From assembly GCA_950054195.1 (NCBI GenBank), contig CATLPG010000021.1, positions 1 to 46,861 on the forward strand: a stretch of 46,861 nucleotides of DNA, in the 5' to 3' direction. The notes below the pieces were generated by a model that worked only from the letters and a program-made list of their open reading frames with translations, did no database searches and was not told where the DNA came from. This DNA is from an uncultured Saccharospirillaceae bacterium (GTDB lineage: Bacteria; Bacteroidota; Bacteroidia; Flavobacteriales_D; CAJJDF01). Below are positions 8,912 through 18,384 of this stretch, piece after piece; positions within the stretch are counted from its first letter, which is position 1, and each line of letters opens with the position of its first letter. A program made the position numbers and the translations under genes.

Positions 8912-8956
8912 TGTTACATGTACAACAATAGTGCAAAACAACAATTACATGTAACA
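8912..8956. promoter_or_regulatory. Inverted pair of TACATGTA boxes between secA and mltG
   Basis: TGTTACATGTA (8912-8922) and TACATGTAACA (8946-8956) form perfect 11-bp inverted arms with a 23-base spacer. Each arm contains the 8-bp palindrome TACATGTA, and the two are 31 bp apart centre to centre, close to three helical turns. The site lies 24 bases before the secA start and about 70 bases before the mltG -7 box, so it could be a dimer-of-dimers operator controlling one or both genes. A stem-loop in the secA leader is the alternative. Confidence 0.45.
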
Positions 8957-9026
8957 TTGGCAGGTGAAAATACAAAAAAGGTAACAATACTACCGTTAAA
9001 TCGTCTGTTATATTTATTTGTTGTTA

Positions 9027-9034
9027 TAACTTTG
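9027..9034 (+). promoter_or_regulatory. -7 box of the mltG promoter
   Basis: TAACTTTG fits the Bacteroidota -7 consensus TAnnTTTG and ends 19 bases before the mltG ATG. No convincing TTG was found at the right distance upstream, so only the -7 element is supported. Confidence 0.55.
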
Positions 9035-9053
9035 AACCAAATATATACCTCCA

Positions 9054-10088
9054 ATGAAAAAAGGCTTCTTTTTTGTTTTTTTGATACTATTAGCTGGCTT
9101 TGGCATATACTTTTACCCAAAAGTTAGATTATACCTTAAAGGTTTTGATCGAGTTGAATTAGAAAAAAATAAAAACTTTCATGTTTCTACTGGTGCTGAT
9201 TTTAATGATGTTTTTAAGGCATTAAATGACTCTGGGATTATAACAGATAAATATTTTAAAACATATGCTAATGCTAGAAACCTCAACGACCGAACAGTTA
9301 GAGCTGGAAAATATTCATTTAACAGTGGTGAATCGTGGAAAAAAGTTGTTGAAAAACTACGCTTGGGTAATGGAGAGGAAGAGGTTAAAATTACATTTAA
9401 CAATACTAGAACGCTTAGAGAAATAACTGATAAAATTGCTCAAAACATTGAACTATCATCTGATGAATTACTAAAGTATTTATCGGTAGCAGAAGTTCAA
9501 CAAAAATATGGTTTTAACGAACATACTATTCGAGCTCTTTTTATACCTAATACTTACCAAGTTTATTGGGATATAAGTCTTGACGATTTGATTGCTAGAT
9601 TAGCCAAAGAATATAAATCGTTTTGGACTGCTGAAAGAAAAAGTAAAGCAAAAAGCATTGGACTGTCTCAAAGTCAAGTTTCTACTTTAGCATCTATTGT
9701 TTATACAGAAACAGCCAAAACTGATGAAGCTCCTAAAATTGCTGGTGTATATATGAATAGACTTAAGTTAGGCATGCCTCTACAGGCTGATCCAACATTA
9801 ATTTTCGCAATTGGAGATTTTTCTATTAAGCGTGTTTTAAATAAGGACAAAGAAATAGAGTCTCCATATAATACTTATAAATATACTGGATTACCTCCTG
9901 GACCTATTTATGTGGCTCCAATATCATATATTGATGCGGTTTTGAATTATGAAAAACACGATTACTTATATTTTTGTGCGAAACCAGATTTTTCGGGATA
10001 TGCCAATTTTTCCAAAACGCTTTCTCAGCATAATATATATGCAAGGCAATATCAGCAAGCTTTAAACAAAAGAAAAACCTTTAGATAA
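9054..10088 (+). CDS. mltG: Endolytic murein transglycosylase MltG (YceG family)
   Basis: MltG cuts nascent peptidoglycan strands at the inner membrane and is thought to release them from the synthase. This 344-residue protein has one N-terminal membrane helix (about 4-21), a small LysM-like/N-terminal domain (about 40-110) and the YceG catalytic domain. The active-site glutamate is Glu219 in STLASIVYTETAKTDE, followed by the family signature GVYMNRLKLGMPLQADPTLI and, later, SPYNTYKYTGLPPGPI. Length and layout match the family. It starts at an ATG 19 bases after a TAnnTTTG box and is divergent from secA. Its stop codon lies inside the terminator hairpin at 10078-10097, so it is probably monocistronic. 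Confidence 0.95.
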   Translation: MKKGFFFVFLILLAGFGIYFYPKVRLYLKGFDRVELEKNKNFHVSTGADFNDVFKALNDSGIITDKYFKTYANARNLNDRTVRAGKYSFNSGESWKKVVEKLRLGNGEEEVKITFNNTRTLREITDKIAQNIELSSDELLKYLSVAEVQQKYGFNEHTIRALFIPNTYQVYWDISLDDLIARLAKEYKSFWTAERKSKAKSIGLSQSQVSTLASIVYTETAKTDEAPKIAGVYMNRLKLGMPLQADPTLIFAIGDFSIKRVLNKDKEIESPYNTYKYTGLPPGPIYVAPISYIDAVLNYEKHDYLYFCAKPDFSGYANFSKTLSQHNIYARQYQQALNKRKTFR

Positions 10089-10097
10089 ATCTAAAGG
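10078..10097 (+). terminator. Terminator hairpin overlapping the mltG stop codon
   Basis: CCTTTAGAT / ATCTAAAGG with an AA loop forms a 9-bp stem that contains the TAA stop (10086-10088); the tail is pyrimidine-rich only later (TTTTATTTTTTCC from about 10111). It could also end the convergent minus-strand lipoprotein gene. Confidence 0.6.
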
Positions 10098-10128
10098 CCT
10101 TTCAAAAAGCTTTTATTTTTTCCATTAC

Positions 10129-10971
10129 TTAAAATGCTCTGACAGCTCTACTTCTAAGGAATAAGAATTTTGGTGATGTACTTACTACACCTGTTCCTAA
10201 ACTCATACTTGCAGCAGATGATGTAGACAATTCTACACTACTCCAATAATCTGGTGTTGCTGATAGGTTAGGTATGAGCGCGGCATTGTTATAAACTTCT
10301 CTTAATTGAGCAGTATCAGGAAGTACCCAATCGCTATATCCATTTAAAGTTAACCCTGCTATCTGCGTAACTGTATTATTAAAATTGTTTGATACTGATA
10401 TATCGTTTTCAGAAATTACATATCCATGCGTTCCCGTATTATCTAGAGAAAAGATAATTCCCCCTTCATGAGCATCACCAATTGCTAACCCACAAGACTC
10501 ATCAACTTGACCGTTGCAATTGTCATCTATTGAGTTTGCACAAACTTCACTTGACCCTGGATTAACTGATGCGTTTTTATCATCACAATCGTCCTGTGAA
10601 CCAAAGCAACAATCGCTTGCTGTGTAACCATCATTATCTTCATCTATTATTTTTGCTCCAAAAGCTTCGAAAAGTGGTACTAGGAAACGTGGAACTTTTA
10701 GTATAAGTACTTTTCTTCTGAGTGCTATACAAAGGTATACTTTATCATGTCCATTTCCTTTTTTCTTAGCAATGGTTGACATTGCCATTTCGTTAAGAAA
10801 GACTTCTTCTGATACTTCTTCAACTTCTGGCTTATCTAATAAATGCTGGATATCTGATAATTCTGGAAGTTTAGATTTAGTTTGAGAACTTTTAACTTCT
10901 TGAATAGTTTCTTGCTTTTGGCAACTAACGAGAAAAACAATAAAACTGGCGATTATAGTAAACTTTTTCAT
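10129..10971 (-). CDS. Lipoprotein with MopE-like metal-binding motif and Lcl/DUF1566-like domain
   Basis: A 280-residue lipoprotein. The signal peptide (1-16) ends in LVSC, so Cys17 is the lipidated residue. After a low-complexity linker comes a MopE-like motif (about 110-165): DEDNDGYTASDC, DDCDDKNASVNPGSSEVC and NSIDDNCNGQVDESC, a pattern thought to bind calcium or other metal ions. The C-terminal part (about 168-280) looks like the Lcl/DUF1566 domain: GGIIFSLDNTG, GYSDWVLPDTAQL, DYWSSVE and a final RSRAVRAF. The segment between linker and motif (CIALRRKVLILKVPRF and on) is unusual: related proteins often carry a Cys-His and AHLxHGD region here, and these histidines are absent. It is expected to be anchored in the outer membrane, periplasm or surface side; ligand unknown. 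Convergent with mltG. Confidence 0.8.
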   Translation of the reverse strand: MKKFTIIASFIVFLVSCQKQETIQEVKSSQTKSKLPELSDIQHLLDKPEVEEVSEEVFLNEMAMSTIAKKKGNGHDKVYLCIALRRKVLILKVPRFLVPLFEAFGAKIIDEDNDGYTASDCCFGSQDDCDDKNASVNPGSSEVCANSIDDNCNGQVDESCGLAIGDAHEGGIIFSLDNTGTHGYVISENDISVSNNFNNTVTQIAGLTLNGYSDWVLPDTAQLREVYNNAALIPNLSATPDYWSSVELSTSSAASMSLGTGVVSTSPKFLFLRSRAVRAF

Positions 10972-11095
10972 GGCTAGAGTTTTTGCGTTCTATATAGTTG
11001 AACGGGAACTTTAGCAGTGAGGTTTCGTTATTTTTATAGAAAATTAACTTTTGTTTAACAAATTGCTTTATGCTAGCAAAATAGAAATGTGAGAT

Positions 11096-12850
11096 TTATA
11101 CAATCGGCTCTTTTACTGATAAAAAGAGCTCATCCAATTGTTCTTGATCTATTTTAGCTGGTGCATCAATCATTACATCTCTACCACTATTGTTTTTAGG
11201 GAATGCAATAAAATCTCTAATAGATTCTGACCCTCCGAAAATGGAACAAATACGATCAAAACCAAAAGCTATTCCTCCATGTGGTGGTGCTCCATACTCA
11301 AACGCATTCATTAAAAACCCAAATTGTTCATTTGCTTCTTCTTCGGTAAACCCTAACAAATCAAACATTCTTTTTTGGATTTGCTTATCGTGGATACGAA
11401 TTGATCCTCCTCCTATCTCTACTCCATTAATCACCATATCATAAGCATTAGCTTTTACTTCTCCTGGTGCAGTCTCTAGTTTATCAAAATATTCTGCTTT
11501 TGGTGAGGTAAACGGGTGGTGCATAGCATGGAAACGGTTTGTTTCTTCATCCCACTCTAGTAAAGGAAAATCTACAACCCATAGTGCTTTAAACACATTA
11601 GGATCTCTTAATTCTAAAAGATTTCCCATATGTAAACGTAGCTCATTCATTTGCTTACGTGTAGCATCAAGATTTCCTGATAATACGAGTAATAAATCTC
11701 CCGCTTTTGCATTACATGTTTTAGCCCATTCAGCTAAATCTTCTTGCGAATAGAATTTATCTACGGAAGATTTAAAAGAACCATCTTCGTTACACTTAAC
11801 ATAAACAAGTCCCTTTGCTCCTACTTGTGGTTTTTTAACAAAATCGGTTAGTGCGTCTAGTTGTTTTCTTGTGAATTGTGCTGCTCCTTCTGCACATATG
11901 CCAATAACAGCTTCCGCTTCATCAAATATTTTGAATCCTTTGTTTTTTGTTACCTCGTTAAGGTCATTAAACTTCATACCAAATCTTAGATCTGGTTTAT
12001 CACAACCATAGTACTTCATCGCATCATCAAAAGTCATGCGATCTACTTTTGGTAAGTCAATACCTTTGATTTCTTTGAATAAGTTTCTTATTAAGCCTTC
12101 GAAGGTATTTAGAATATCTTCTTGATCAACAAATGCCATTTCACAATCGATTTGAGTAAACTCTGGCTGGCGATCTGCTCTTAAATCTTCATCTCTAAAG
12201 CATTTTACTATTTGAAAATACCTATCGTACCCACTTACCATTAACAACTGCTTAAAGGTTTGTGGAGATTGAGGTAATGCATAGAATTGTCCTTCATTCA
12301 TTCTACTTGGAACAACAAAATCTCTTGCTCCTTCGGGAGTAGATTTTATAAGATATGGCGTTTCTATTTCCAAGAAATTTAGGCTATTCATGTAATTTCT
12401 TGTTGCCAAGCCAATTTGATGACGAAGTCTGATATTTTTTTGAACAGGGTTTCTTCTTAAATCTAGATACCTGTATTTCATTCTTAATTCTTCTCCTCCA
12501 TCTGTTTCGTCCTCAATAGTAAAAGGAGGTGTTTTAGAGGCATTAAGAACTGTAAGTTTTTCAGCGATGATTTCAATTTCACCTGTTAGGATGTTTTTGT
12601 TTTTGTTACTTCTTTCAGCAACTTTTCCTTCTACTTGGATAACAAATTCTCTACCTAATGATCTTGCTTGTTTGCACAAATCAGCATTGTCGTCCATATT
12701 AAATACCACTTGAGTAATTCCATAACGATCACGGGTATCAACGAATGTTAATCCTCCTAAATCTCTAGATTTTTGAACCCAACCACACAAAGTTACTTGC
12801 TGATTTATGTGTTCTATTCTTAATTCTCCGTTGGTATGTGATCTATACAT
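11096..12850 (-). CDS. aspS: Aspartate-tRNA ligase (AspRS)
   Basis: AspRS charges tRNA-Asp with aspartate in the cytosol. At 584 residues it is the bacterial form: an N-terminal OB-fold anticodon-binding domain (about 1-105, with [20 protein letters not shown]), the class II catalytic core (motif 2 around [18 protein letters not shown], motif 3 in GIAFGFDRI near the end), and a bacterial GAD insertion domain at about 285-400. The start ATG at 12850 follows a TAnnTTTG box (12867-12874) by 16 bases, so it can be transcribed alone although the YdeI-like gene ends 33 bases upstream. Identification is certain. Confidence 0.98.
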   Translation of the reverse strand: MYRSHTNGELRIEHINQQVTLCGWVQKSRDLGGLTFVDTRDRYGITQVVFNMDDNADLCKQARSLGREFVIQVEGKVAERSNKNKNILTGEIEIIAEKLTVLNASKTPPFTIEDETDGGEELRMKYRYLDLRRNPVQKNIRLRHQIGLATRNYMNSLNFLEIETPYLIKSTPEGARDFVVPSRMNEGQFYALPQSPQTFKQLLMVSGYDRYFQIVKCFRDEDLRADRQPEFTQIDCEMAFVDQEDILNTFEGLIRNLFKEIKGIDLPKVDRMTFDDAMKYYGCDKPDLRFGMKFNDLNEVTKNKGFKIFDEAEAVIGICAEGAAQFTRKQLDALTDFVKKPQVGAKGLVYVKCNEDGSFKSSVDKFYSQEDLAEWAKTCNAKAGDLLLVLSGNLDATRKQMNELRLHMGNLLELRDPNVFKALWVVDFPLLEWDEETNRFHAMHHPFTSPKAEYFDKLETAPGEVKANAYDMVINGVEIGGGSIRIHDKQIQKRMFDLLGFTEEEANEQFGFLMNAFEYGAPPHGGIAFGFDRICSIFGGSESIRDFIAFPKNNSGRDVMIDAPAKIDQEQLDELFLSVKEPIV

Positions 12851-12866
12851 GTGGTAAAATTTTTGA

Positions 12867-12874
12867 CAAATGTA
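12867..12874 (-). promoter_or_regulatory. -7 box of the aspS promoter
   Basis: On the minus strand TACATTTG matches TAnnTTTG and ends 16 bases before the aspS start, giving a leader of about a dozen bases. No clear TTG is seen 17-23 bases upstream. Confidence 0.55.
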
Positions 12875-12883
12875 AGCGTTTCT

Positions 12884-13456
12884 TTACTTTTTTGAAGTAA
12901 ACTGTTTTAGTCTTTCGTTTTTTTGGCAAGATTCAATGAGTTGTTCAAGTCTTCTTTTTTGAGTTTCTTCTCTTTTGGCAGATGAAGCCCAATGAGTTAC
13001 TGTTGTTTTATAATAATTAGGTAATGCTTTATAATTTCCCCAAGCTTCTTTGTTCTCTTTAAATTGTTTTTCTTGCCAACATAAAAAGCTAACAGCCTCT
13101 TGTTCAAAGGAGTAAATCCCTGTTTTATCTTCTTTTCTTAAGTTATAAGATTCTAACCCTGAAGGACTCATTTTATTTTGACTGATTAGTTCCTCAGCAA
13201 TGGCTATGTTTCTATTGCTCCATATACTATTTGGTCTTCGAGGTGTAAAACGCACAGAAAAGGCTTCTTCATCTACTTTTCTCCTAATACCATCAATCCA
13301 TCCAAAAGCAACTGCAACATCAACAGATTCTTCCCAAGTTATGCTTGGTTTTTTAGTCGCTTTTTTATAATAACAAAGTACCAATTCTTCTTCTTTCTTA
13401 TGGTTTTTTGCTAACCAGTCGTGAAAAGCTTCTTTTGATGGGAAGAATTTTTCCAT
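12884..13456 (-). CDS. YdeI/OmpD-associated family protein
   Basis: A 190-residue soluble protein. The N-terminal two-thirds fits the YdeI/OmpD-associated family: SKEAFHDWLAKNHKKEEELV, then YKKATKKPSITWEESVDVAV, FGWIDGIRRKVDEEAFSVRF and TPRRPNSIWSNRN. A basic C-terminal stretch follows (about 150-190), common in this family (RREETQKRR-like). Its molecular role is not established; the historical link with bacteriocin or peptide resistance comes from other organisms. It is 3 bases downstream of the SDR gene and probably in one transcript with it and the M20 dipeptidase. Confidence 0.85.
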   Translation of the reverse strand: MEKFFPSKEAFHDWLAKNHKKEEELVLCYYKKATKKPSITWEESVDVAVAFGWIDGIRRKVDEEAFSVRFTPRRPNSIWSNRNIAIAEELISQNKMSPSGLESYNLRKEDKTGIYSFEQEAVSFLCWQEKQFKENKEAWGNYKALPNYYKTTVTHWASSAKREETQKRRLEQLIESCQKNERLKQFTSKK

Positions 13457-13459
13457 TTA

Positions 13460-14239
13460 TTATAAGCTAGGCGTTCTACCTCCATCAACGGGCAAATTAA
13501 TACCATTTATATAGCTTGCTTTGGGAGATGCTAAAAATGCTACTGCGTTAGCAACCTCAACAGGTTCTGCAATTCTACCAAGAGGAACAGCACTCTCCAT
13601 CCCTTGTTTTACTTCTTCCACAGATTTTCCTGTTTTCTTAGATTTAGCTTCAAAGATTTCATTTAATCTTCCCGTATTCGTAGCACCTGGCAAAACATTA
13701 TTTACTGTTATACCAAACGCGCCTAACTCATTTGCCATGGTTTTAGACCAGTTTGCCACAGCTCCTCGAATGGTATTAGAAACCCCCAAACCACTTAACG
13801 GTGCTTTAACAGATGTTGATATAACATTTATTATTCGACCATAACCCGAGGTTTTCATGGAGTCAACAACGGTAGTAGTGATTTTATGATTTGCTATTAA
13901 ATGTTGGTTAAATGCTTGTAAAAACTCACTTGGATTAGCTTGCGTAATTGGCCCACCTGCTGGTCCGCCTGTGTTATTAACTAAAATATTAACAGATTTG
14001 TTTTTTAAACTATCACATAATTCGTTTAAACTTTTTTCATCAGAAAAATCAGCTAGCATGTAGCTGTGTTTTTGATTTTGTGATGCATGAAGTTCTGTTA
14101 GAGCCCTTTTAAGCTTGTCTTCGTTTCTTGCAACTAATATTACATTAGCTCCTAGTTTGCTAATTTCAATAGCTGAAGCCTTTCCAATTCCAGCTGATGA
14201 TCCACAAACAACAGCTGTTTTACCTACTAAATTTGTCAT
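13460..14239 (-). CDS. Atypical short-chain dehydrogenase/reductase lacking the Tyr-Lys pair
   Basis: A 259-residue Rossmann-fold protein of the SDR superfamily. The cofactor loop GSSAGIG is at 13-19, NNTGGP at 88-93, and the C-terminal PVDGG-type ending is present (INLPVDGGRTPSL). In a classical SDR the catalytic residues would be Tyr and Lys in YxxxK; aligned here are Ser154 and Arg158 (GVSNTIRGAV). A subgroup of beta-ketoacyl-ACP-reductase-like SDRs (BKR_like_SDR_like) is known to lack the perfect tetrad, and this protein appears to belong to it. Whether it is a reductase with altered chemistry, or a binding protein, is open. The start ATG overlaps the stop of the M20 peptidase gene by one base, so translation is probably coupled. 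Confidence 0.88.
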   Translation of the reverse strand: MTNLVGKTAVVCGSSAGIGKASAIEISKLGANVILVARNEDKLKRALTELHASQNQKHSYMLADFSDEKSLNELCDSLKNKSVNILVNNTGGPAGGPITQANPSEFLQAFNQHLIANHKITTTVVDSMKTSGYGRIINVISTSVKAPLSGLGVSNTIRGAVANWSKTMANELGAFGITVNNVLPGATNTGRLNEIFEAKSKKTGKSVEEVKQGMESAVPLGRIAEPVEVANAVAFLASPKASYINGINLPVDGGRTPSL

Positions 14240-15609
14240 TATTTAGATTCTTCTACGAGGTTTTGAAAAAAGTAAGGAATTGTTTCTATACCTTTTAGGT
14301 AGTTGAAAATTCCGTAATGTTCATCTGGTGAGTGGATATCATCTGTATTTAATCCGAAGCCCATTAAGATGGATTTTAATCCTAATTCTTCCTCAAATAG
14401 AGCTACAATTGGAATACTTCCCCCTCCTCTTTGAGGAATTGGTTTTTTACCAAATGTTTTTTCCATTGCTTTGCTTGCTGCTTGGTAAGCAGGAAAATTT
14501 GTTGGTATTAACAATGGCTCTCCTCCATGATGGGGTTTCACCTCAACTTTAACAGCATCAGGAGCAATAGACTCAAAGTGTTTTTTAAATAATTGGGTAA
14601 TTTCTTTTGAGTTTTGATTAGGTACTAAACGCATTGAAATTTTGGCATATGCTTTTGAAGGAAGTACCGTTTTGGCTCCTTCGCCAATATATCCTCCCCA
14701 AATACCGTTTACATCTAATGTTGGGCGAATACTTGTGTGTTCAGGAGTTGTATATCCTTTTTCTCCAAAAGTATCTCCAATATTTAATTCTTTTTTATAC
14801 GCTTCATGATCAAATGGTGCTTTTGCCATTTCAGCACGATCTTCATCTGAAACAATGTTTACTTTATCGTAAAACCCTGGAATGGTAATATGATTATTTT
14901 CATCCGTTAATGATGCAATCATGTTACAAAGTATGTTAATAGGATTACCTACCGCTCCTCCGTAAACACCTGAATGTAAATCTCTATTAGGCCCTGTTAC
15001 CTCAACCTGTAAATAGCTTAACCCTCTTAAACCAACAGTTATTGAAGGTGTATCATTTGCAATGATTGATGTATCTGAAATAAGAATAGTATCTGCCTTT
15101 AGCTTTTCTTTATTATTGGCAACAAAAATTCCAAGATTATCGGATCCAACTTCCTCTTCCCCTTCGATCATAAATTTCACATTACATGGCAAGTTATCCG
15201 TCTTCATCATGTATTCAAAAGCTTTTATGTGCATATAAACTTGCCCTTTATCGTCTGCAGCACCTCTCGCATAAATATTTCCATTTTTAATTACTGGATC
15301 AAACGGTGGCGAAGACCAAAGCTCTAATGGATCTGGTGGTTGAACATCATAGTGTCCATAAACTAAAACAGTTGGAAGCGAATCATCAATTATTTTTTCT
15401 CCATATACGATTGGGTGACCAGCTGTTTCGCAAATTTCGGTTGCATCAGCACCTGCTTTATCTAAACTATTTTTCACCCATTCTGCTGCTCTCCTTACAT
15501 CTTTTGCATAAGCAGAATCTGCACTTATAGATGGTATTTTAAGTAGATCAATTAGTTCTTCTATAAATCGATCTTTATTCTCTTCAATATAGGTATTGAT
15601 ATCGCTCAT
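14239..15609 (-). CDS. M20-family dipeptidase
   Basis: A 456-residue cytosolic zinc peptidase of the M20 family, of the dipeptidase/carnosinase-like group. The metal-binding and catalytic motifs are visible in order: VYGHYDVQPPDP (His and Asp), ARGAADDKGQ (Asp), MIEGEEEVGSDN (catalytic Glu and metal Glu), ILISDTSI (Asp) and, near the end, DDIHSPDEHYG (His). The lid/dimerisation domain lies between about residues 205 and 360, with RDLHSGVYGGAVGNP and RLVPNQNS. Expected role: hydrolysis of di- or small peptides for amino-acid recycling. It heads a tight run with the SDR (1-base overlap) and the YdeI-like gene. Confidence 0.93.
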   Translation of the reverse strand: MSDINTYIEENKDRFIEELIDLLKIPSISADSAYAKDVRRAAEWVKNSLDKAGADATEICETAGHPIVYGEKIIDDSLPTVLVYGHYDVQPPDPLELWSSPPFDPVIKNGNIYARGAADDKGQVYMHIKAFEYMMKTDNLPCNVKFMIEGEEEVGSDNLGIFVANNKEKLKADTILISDTSIIANDTPSITVGLRGLSYLQVEVTGPNRDLHSGVYGGAVGNPINILCNMIASLTDENNHITIPGFYDKVNIVSDEDRAEMAKAPFDHEAYKKELNIGDTFGEKGYTTPEHTSIRPTLDVNGIWGGYIGEGAKTVLPSKAYAKISMRLVPNQNSKEITQLFKKHFESIAPDAVKVEVKPHHGGEPLLIPTNFPAYQAASKAMEKTFGKKPIPQRGGGSIPIVALFEEELGLKSILMGFGLNTDDIHSPDEHYGIFNYLKGIETIPYFFQNLVEESK

Positions 15610-15658
15610 AATTGTTTTAAAATTTAATCTATAATACTAAAAATTGGCCGTTAAAAAA

Positions 15659-15691
15659 AATCGCTTGCCATCTCTAGGACAACAAGCGATT
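15659..15691 (-). terminator. Rho-independent terminator of gdhA
   Basis: AATCGCTTG / CAAGCGATT is a perfect 9-bp stem with a 15-base loop, 22 bases after the gdhA stop, followed on the minus strand by about eight T. Confidence 0.85.
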
Positions 15692-15713
15692 AATACAGTT
15701 TATTTATGTACGC

Positions 15714-17090
<1,377 letters not shown>

Positions 17091-17171
17091 TTAAATTGTT
17101 ATACTAACTAAAATTATAAAAAAACTAACATAAACTTTGTTTATAGAATTAAAATGTAACAAAAGTGTTGT

Positions 17172-17179
17172 TATCTTTG
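17172..17179 (+). promoter_or_regulatory. -7 box of the dxr promoter, almost at the start codon
   Basis: TATCTTTG matches TAnnTTTG and ends only 5 bases before the dxr ATG (17185). Transcription would start at about 17183-17186, so the message would have no leader or one of a few bases. No TTG is seen at 17-23 bases upstream, so the -33 element is weak. Confidence 0.55.
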
Positions 17180-17184
17180 ATTCT

Positions 17185-18351
17185 ATGTCGAAAAAAGGAG
17201 TAGCAATTTTAGGATCTACGGGATCCATCGGAACGCAGGCGTTAACTGTTATTGAACAATATCCAGATGATTTTGAATTGGTAGTTATTACTGCCAATAA
17301 AAATGCAGATTTATTAATTGAACAATCGATCAAATATAAACCAAATACAGTAGTAATTGTAGATGAAGATCAATATGAAAAAGTAAACAATGCCTTATTT
17401 GAGCACGACATTAAAGTATACGCAGGTAAAAAAGCCCTCGAACAGGTGGTTGAAATGAATGAAGTACACACTGTGTTAACTGCTCTTGTGGGATACGCAG
17501 GTTTGTTACCAACAATTAACGCTATTCAACATAAAAAAAATATTGCTTTAGCTAATAAAGAAACACTTGTTGTTGCTGGTGAGTTAATCACTCAATTAGC
17601 TAAAGAAAATAATGTACATATTTATCCTGTAGACTCCGAACATTCTGCTATTTTCCAATCATGGGTAGGAGATTTTCAAAACGATATTGAAAAGATCTAC
17701 CTAACAGCTTCTGGCGGTCCATTTAGAGGAAAAAGTTTAGCCGAGCTTGAAAAAGTTACTGTTAAGCAAGCTTTGAAACATCCAAACTGGGAAATGGGAG
17801 CAAAAATAACGATTGATTCTGCAAGCCTCATGAATAAAGGGCTGGAAGTAATTGAAGCGAAATGGTTATTTGATTTAAAGGCTGAGCAAATTGAAGTTGT
17901 TGTTCACCCGCAGTCAATTATTCACTCGGCTATTCAATTTGAGGATGGGAGTATAAAAGCTCAATTGGGTTTGCCTGATATGAAAATTCCTATTCAATAT
18001 GCCCTAACATATCCTAAGAGATATAAATCCAATTTTGAGCGATTCAGCTTTTTTGACTATCCTAACTTAACCTTTGAAAAACCCGATCAAGAAACCTTTA
18101 GGAATCTAAAATTAGCTTTTTATACATTGGATAAGCAAGGGAACAGTGCTTGTGTTTTAAACGCAGCAAACGAAATAACGAATGAAGCATTTTTAAAAGA
18201 AAAAATATCCTTTTTAGATATTGCTAACATCAATGAAGAGGTAATACATAAAGCTACTTTTGTAAATAAGCCAACACTTGATGATTATGTTGCTTCTAAT
18301 GAAGAGGCTCGTAGAATAGCAACTGAACTAGTTTCTGCTCGATTAAATTAA
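17185..18351 (+). CDS. dxr: 1-deoxy-D-xylulose 5-phosphate reductoisomerase
   Basis: Dxr (IspC) converts 1-deoxy-D-xylulose 5-phosphate to 2-C-methyl-D-erythritol 4-phosphate, the committed step of the MEP isoprenoid pathway, using NADPH and a divalent metal. The 388-residue protein shows the NADPH motif GSTGSIGTQAL at its start, the metal and active-site motif PVDSEHSAIFQ, TASGGPFRG, and HPNWEMGAKITIDSASLMNK. I start at the ATG at 17185 rather than an in-frame codon at 17137, because the GSTGSIG motif then begins about 9 residues in, as in the family, and because the earlier codon lies upstream of the -7 box. It is followed by rseP after 33 bases; ispD of the same pathway is also in the window. 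Confidence 0.97.
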   Translation: MSKKGVAILGSTGSIGTQALTVIEQYPDDFELVVITANKNADLLIEQSIKYKPNTVVIVDEDQYEKVNNALFEHDIKVYAGKKALEQVVEMNEVHTVLTALVGYAGLLPTINAIQHKKNIALANKETLVVAGELITQLAKENNVHIYPVDSEHSAIFQSWVGDFQNDIEKIYLTASGGPFRGKSLAELEKVTVKQALKHPNWEMGAKITIDSASLMNKGLEVIEAKWLFDLKAEQIEVVVHPQSIIHSAIQFEDGSIKAQLGLPDMKIPIQYALTYPKRYKSNFERFSFFDYPNLTFEKPDQETFRNLKLAFYTLDKQGNSACVLNAANEITNEAFLKEKISFLDIANINEEVIHKATFVNKPTLDDYVASNEEARRIATELVSARLN

Positions 18352-18359
18352 TATCTTTG
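18352..18359 (+). promoter_or_regulatory. -7 box of an rseP promoter
   Basis: TATCTTTG directly follows the dxr stop codon and ends 25 bases before the rseP ATG, so rseP can be transcribed apart from dxr. The box and the next 14 bases (18351-18373 in all) match the comM-like gene promoter at 31207-31229 at 21 of 23 positions. Confidence 0.6.
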
Positions 18360-18384
18360 GACTCCAATTAACACATTTCTATTA

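Noticed and set aside
11108-11130. CTCTTTT / AAAAGAG inverted repeat at the end of aspS
   Set aside because: It lies inside the coding end and lacks a following T run on the minus strand, so it is not supported as a terminator.
17137-17184. A longer dxr start that adds 16 residues (MFIELKCNKSVVIFDS)
   Set aside because: It lies upstream of the TATCTTTG box and places the NADPH motif too far from the N-terminus; the ATG at 17185 is preferred.
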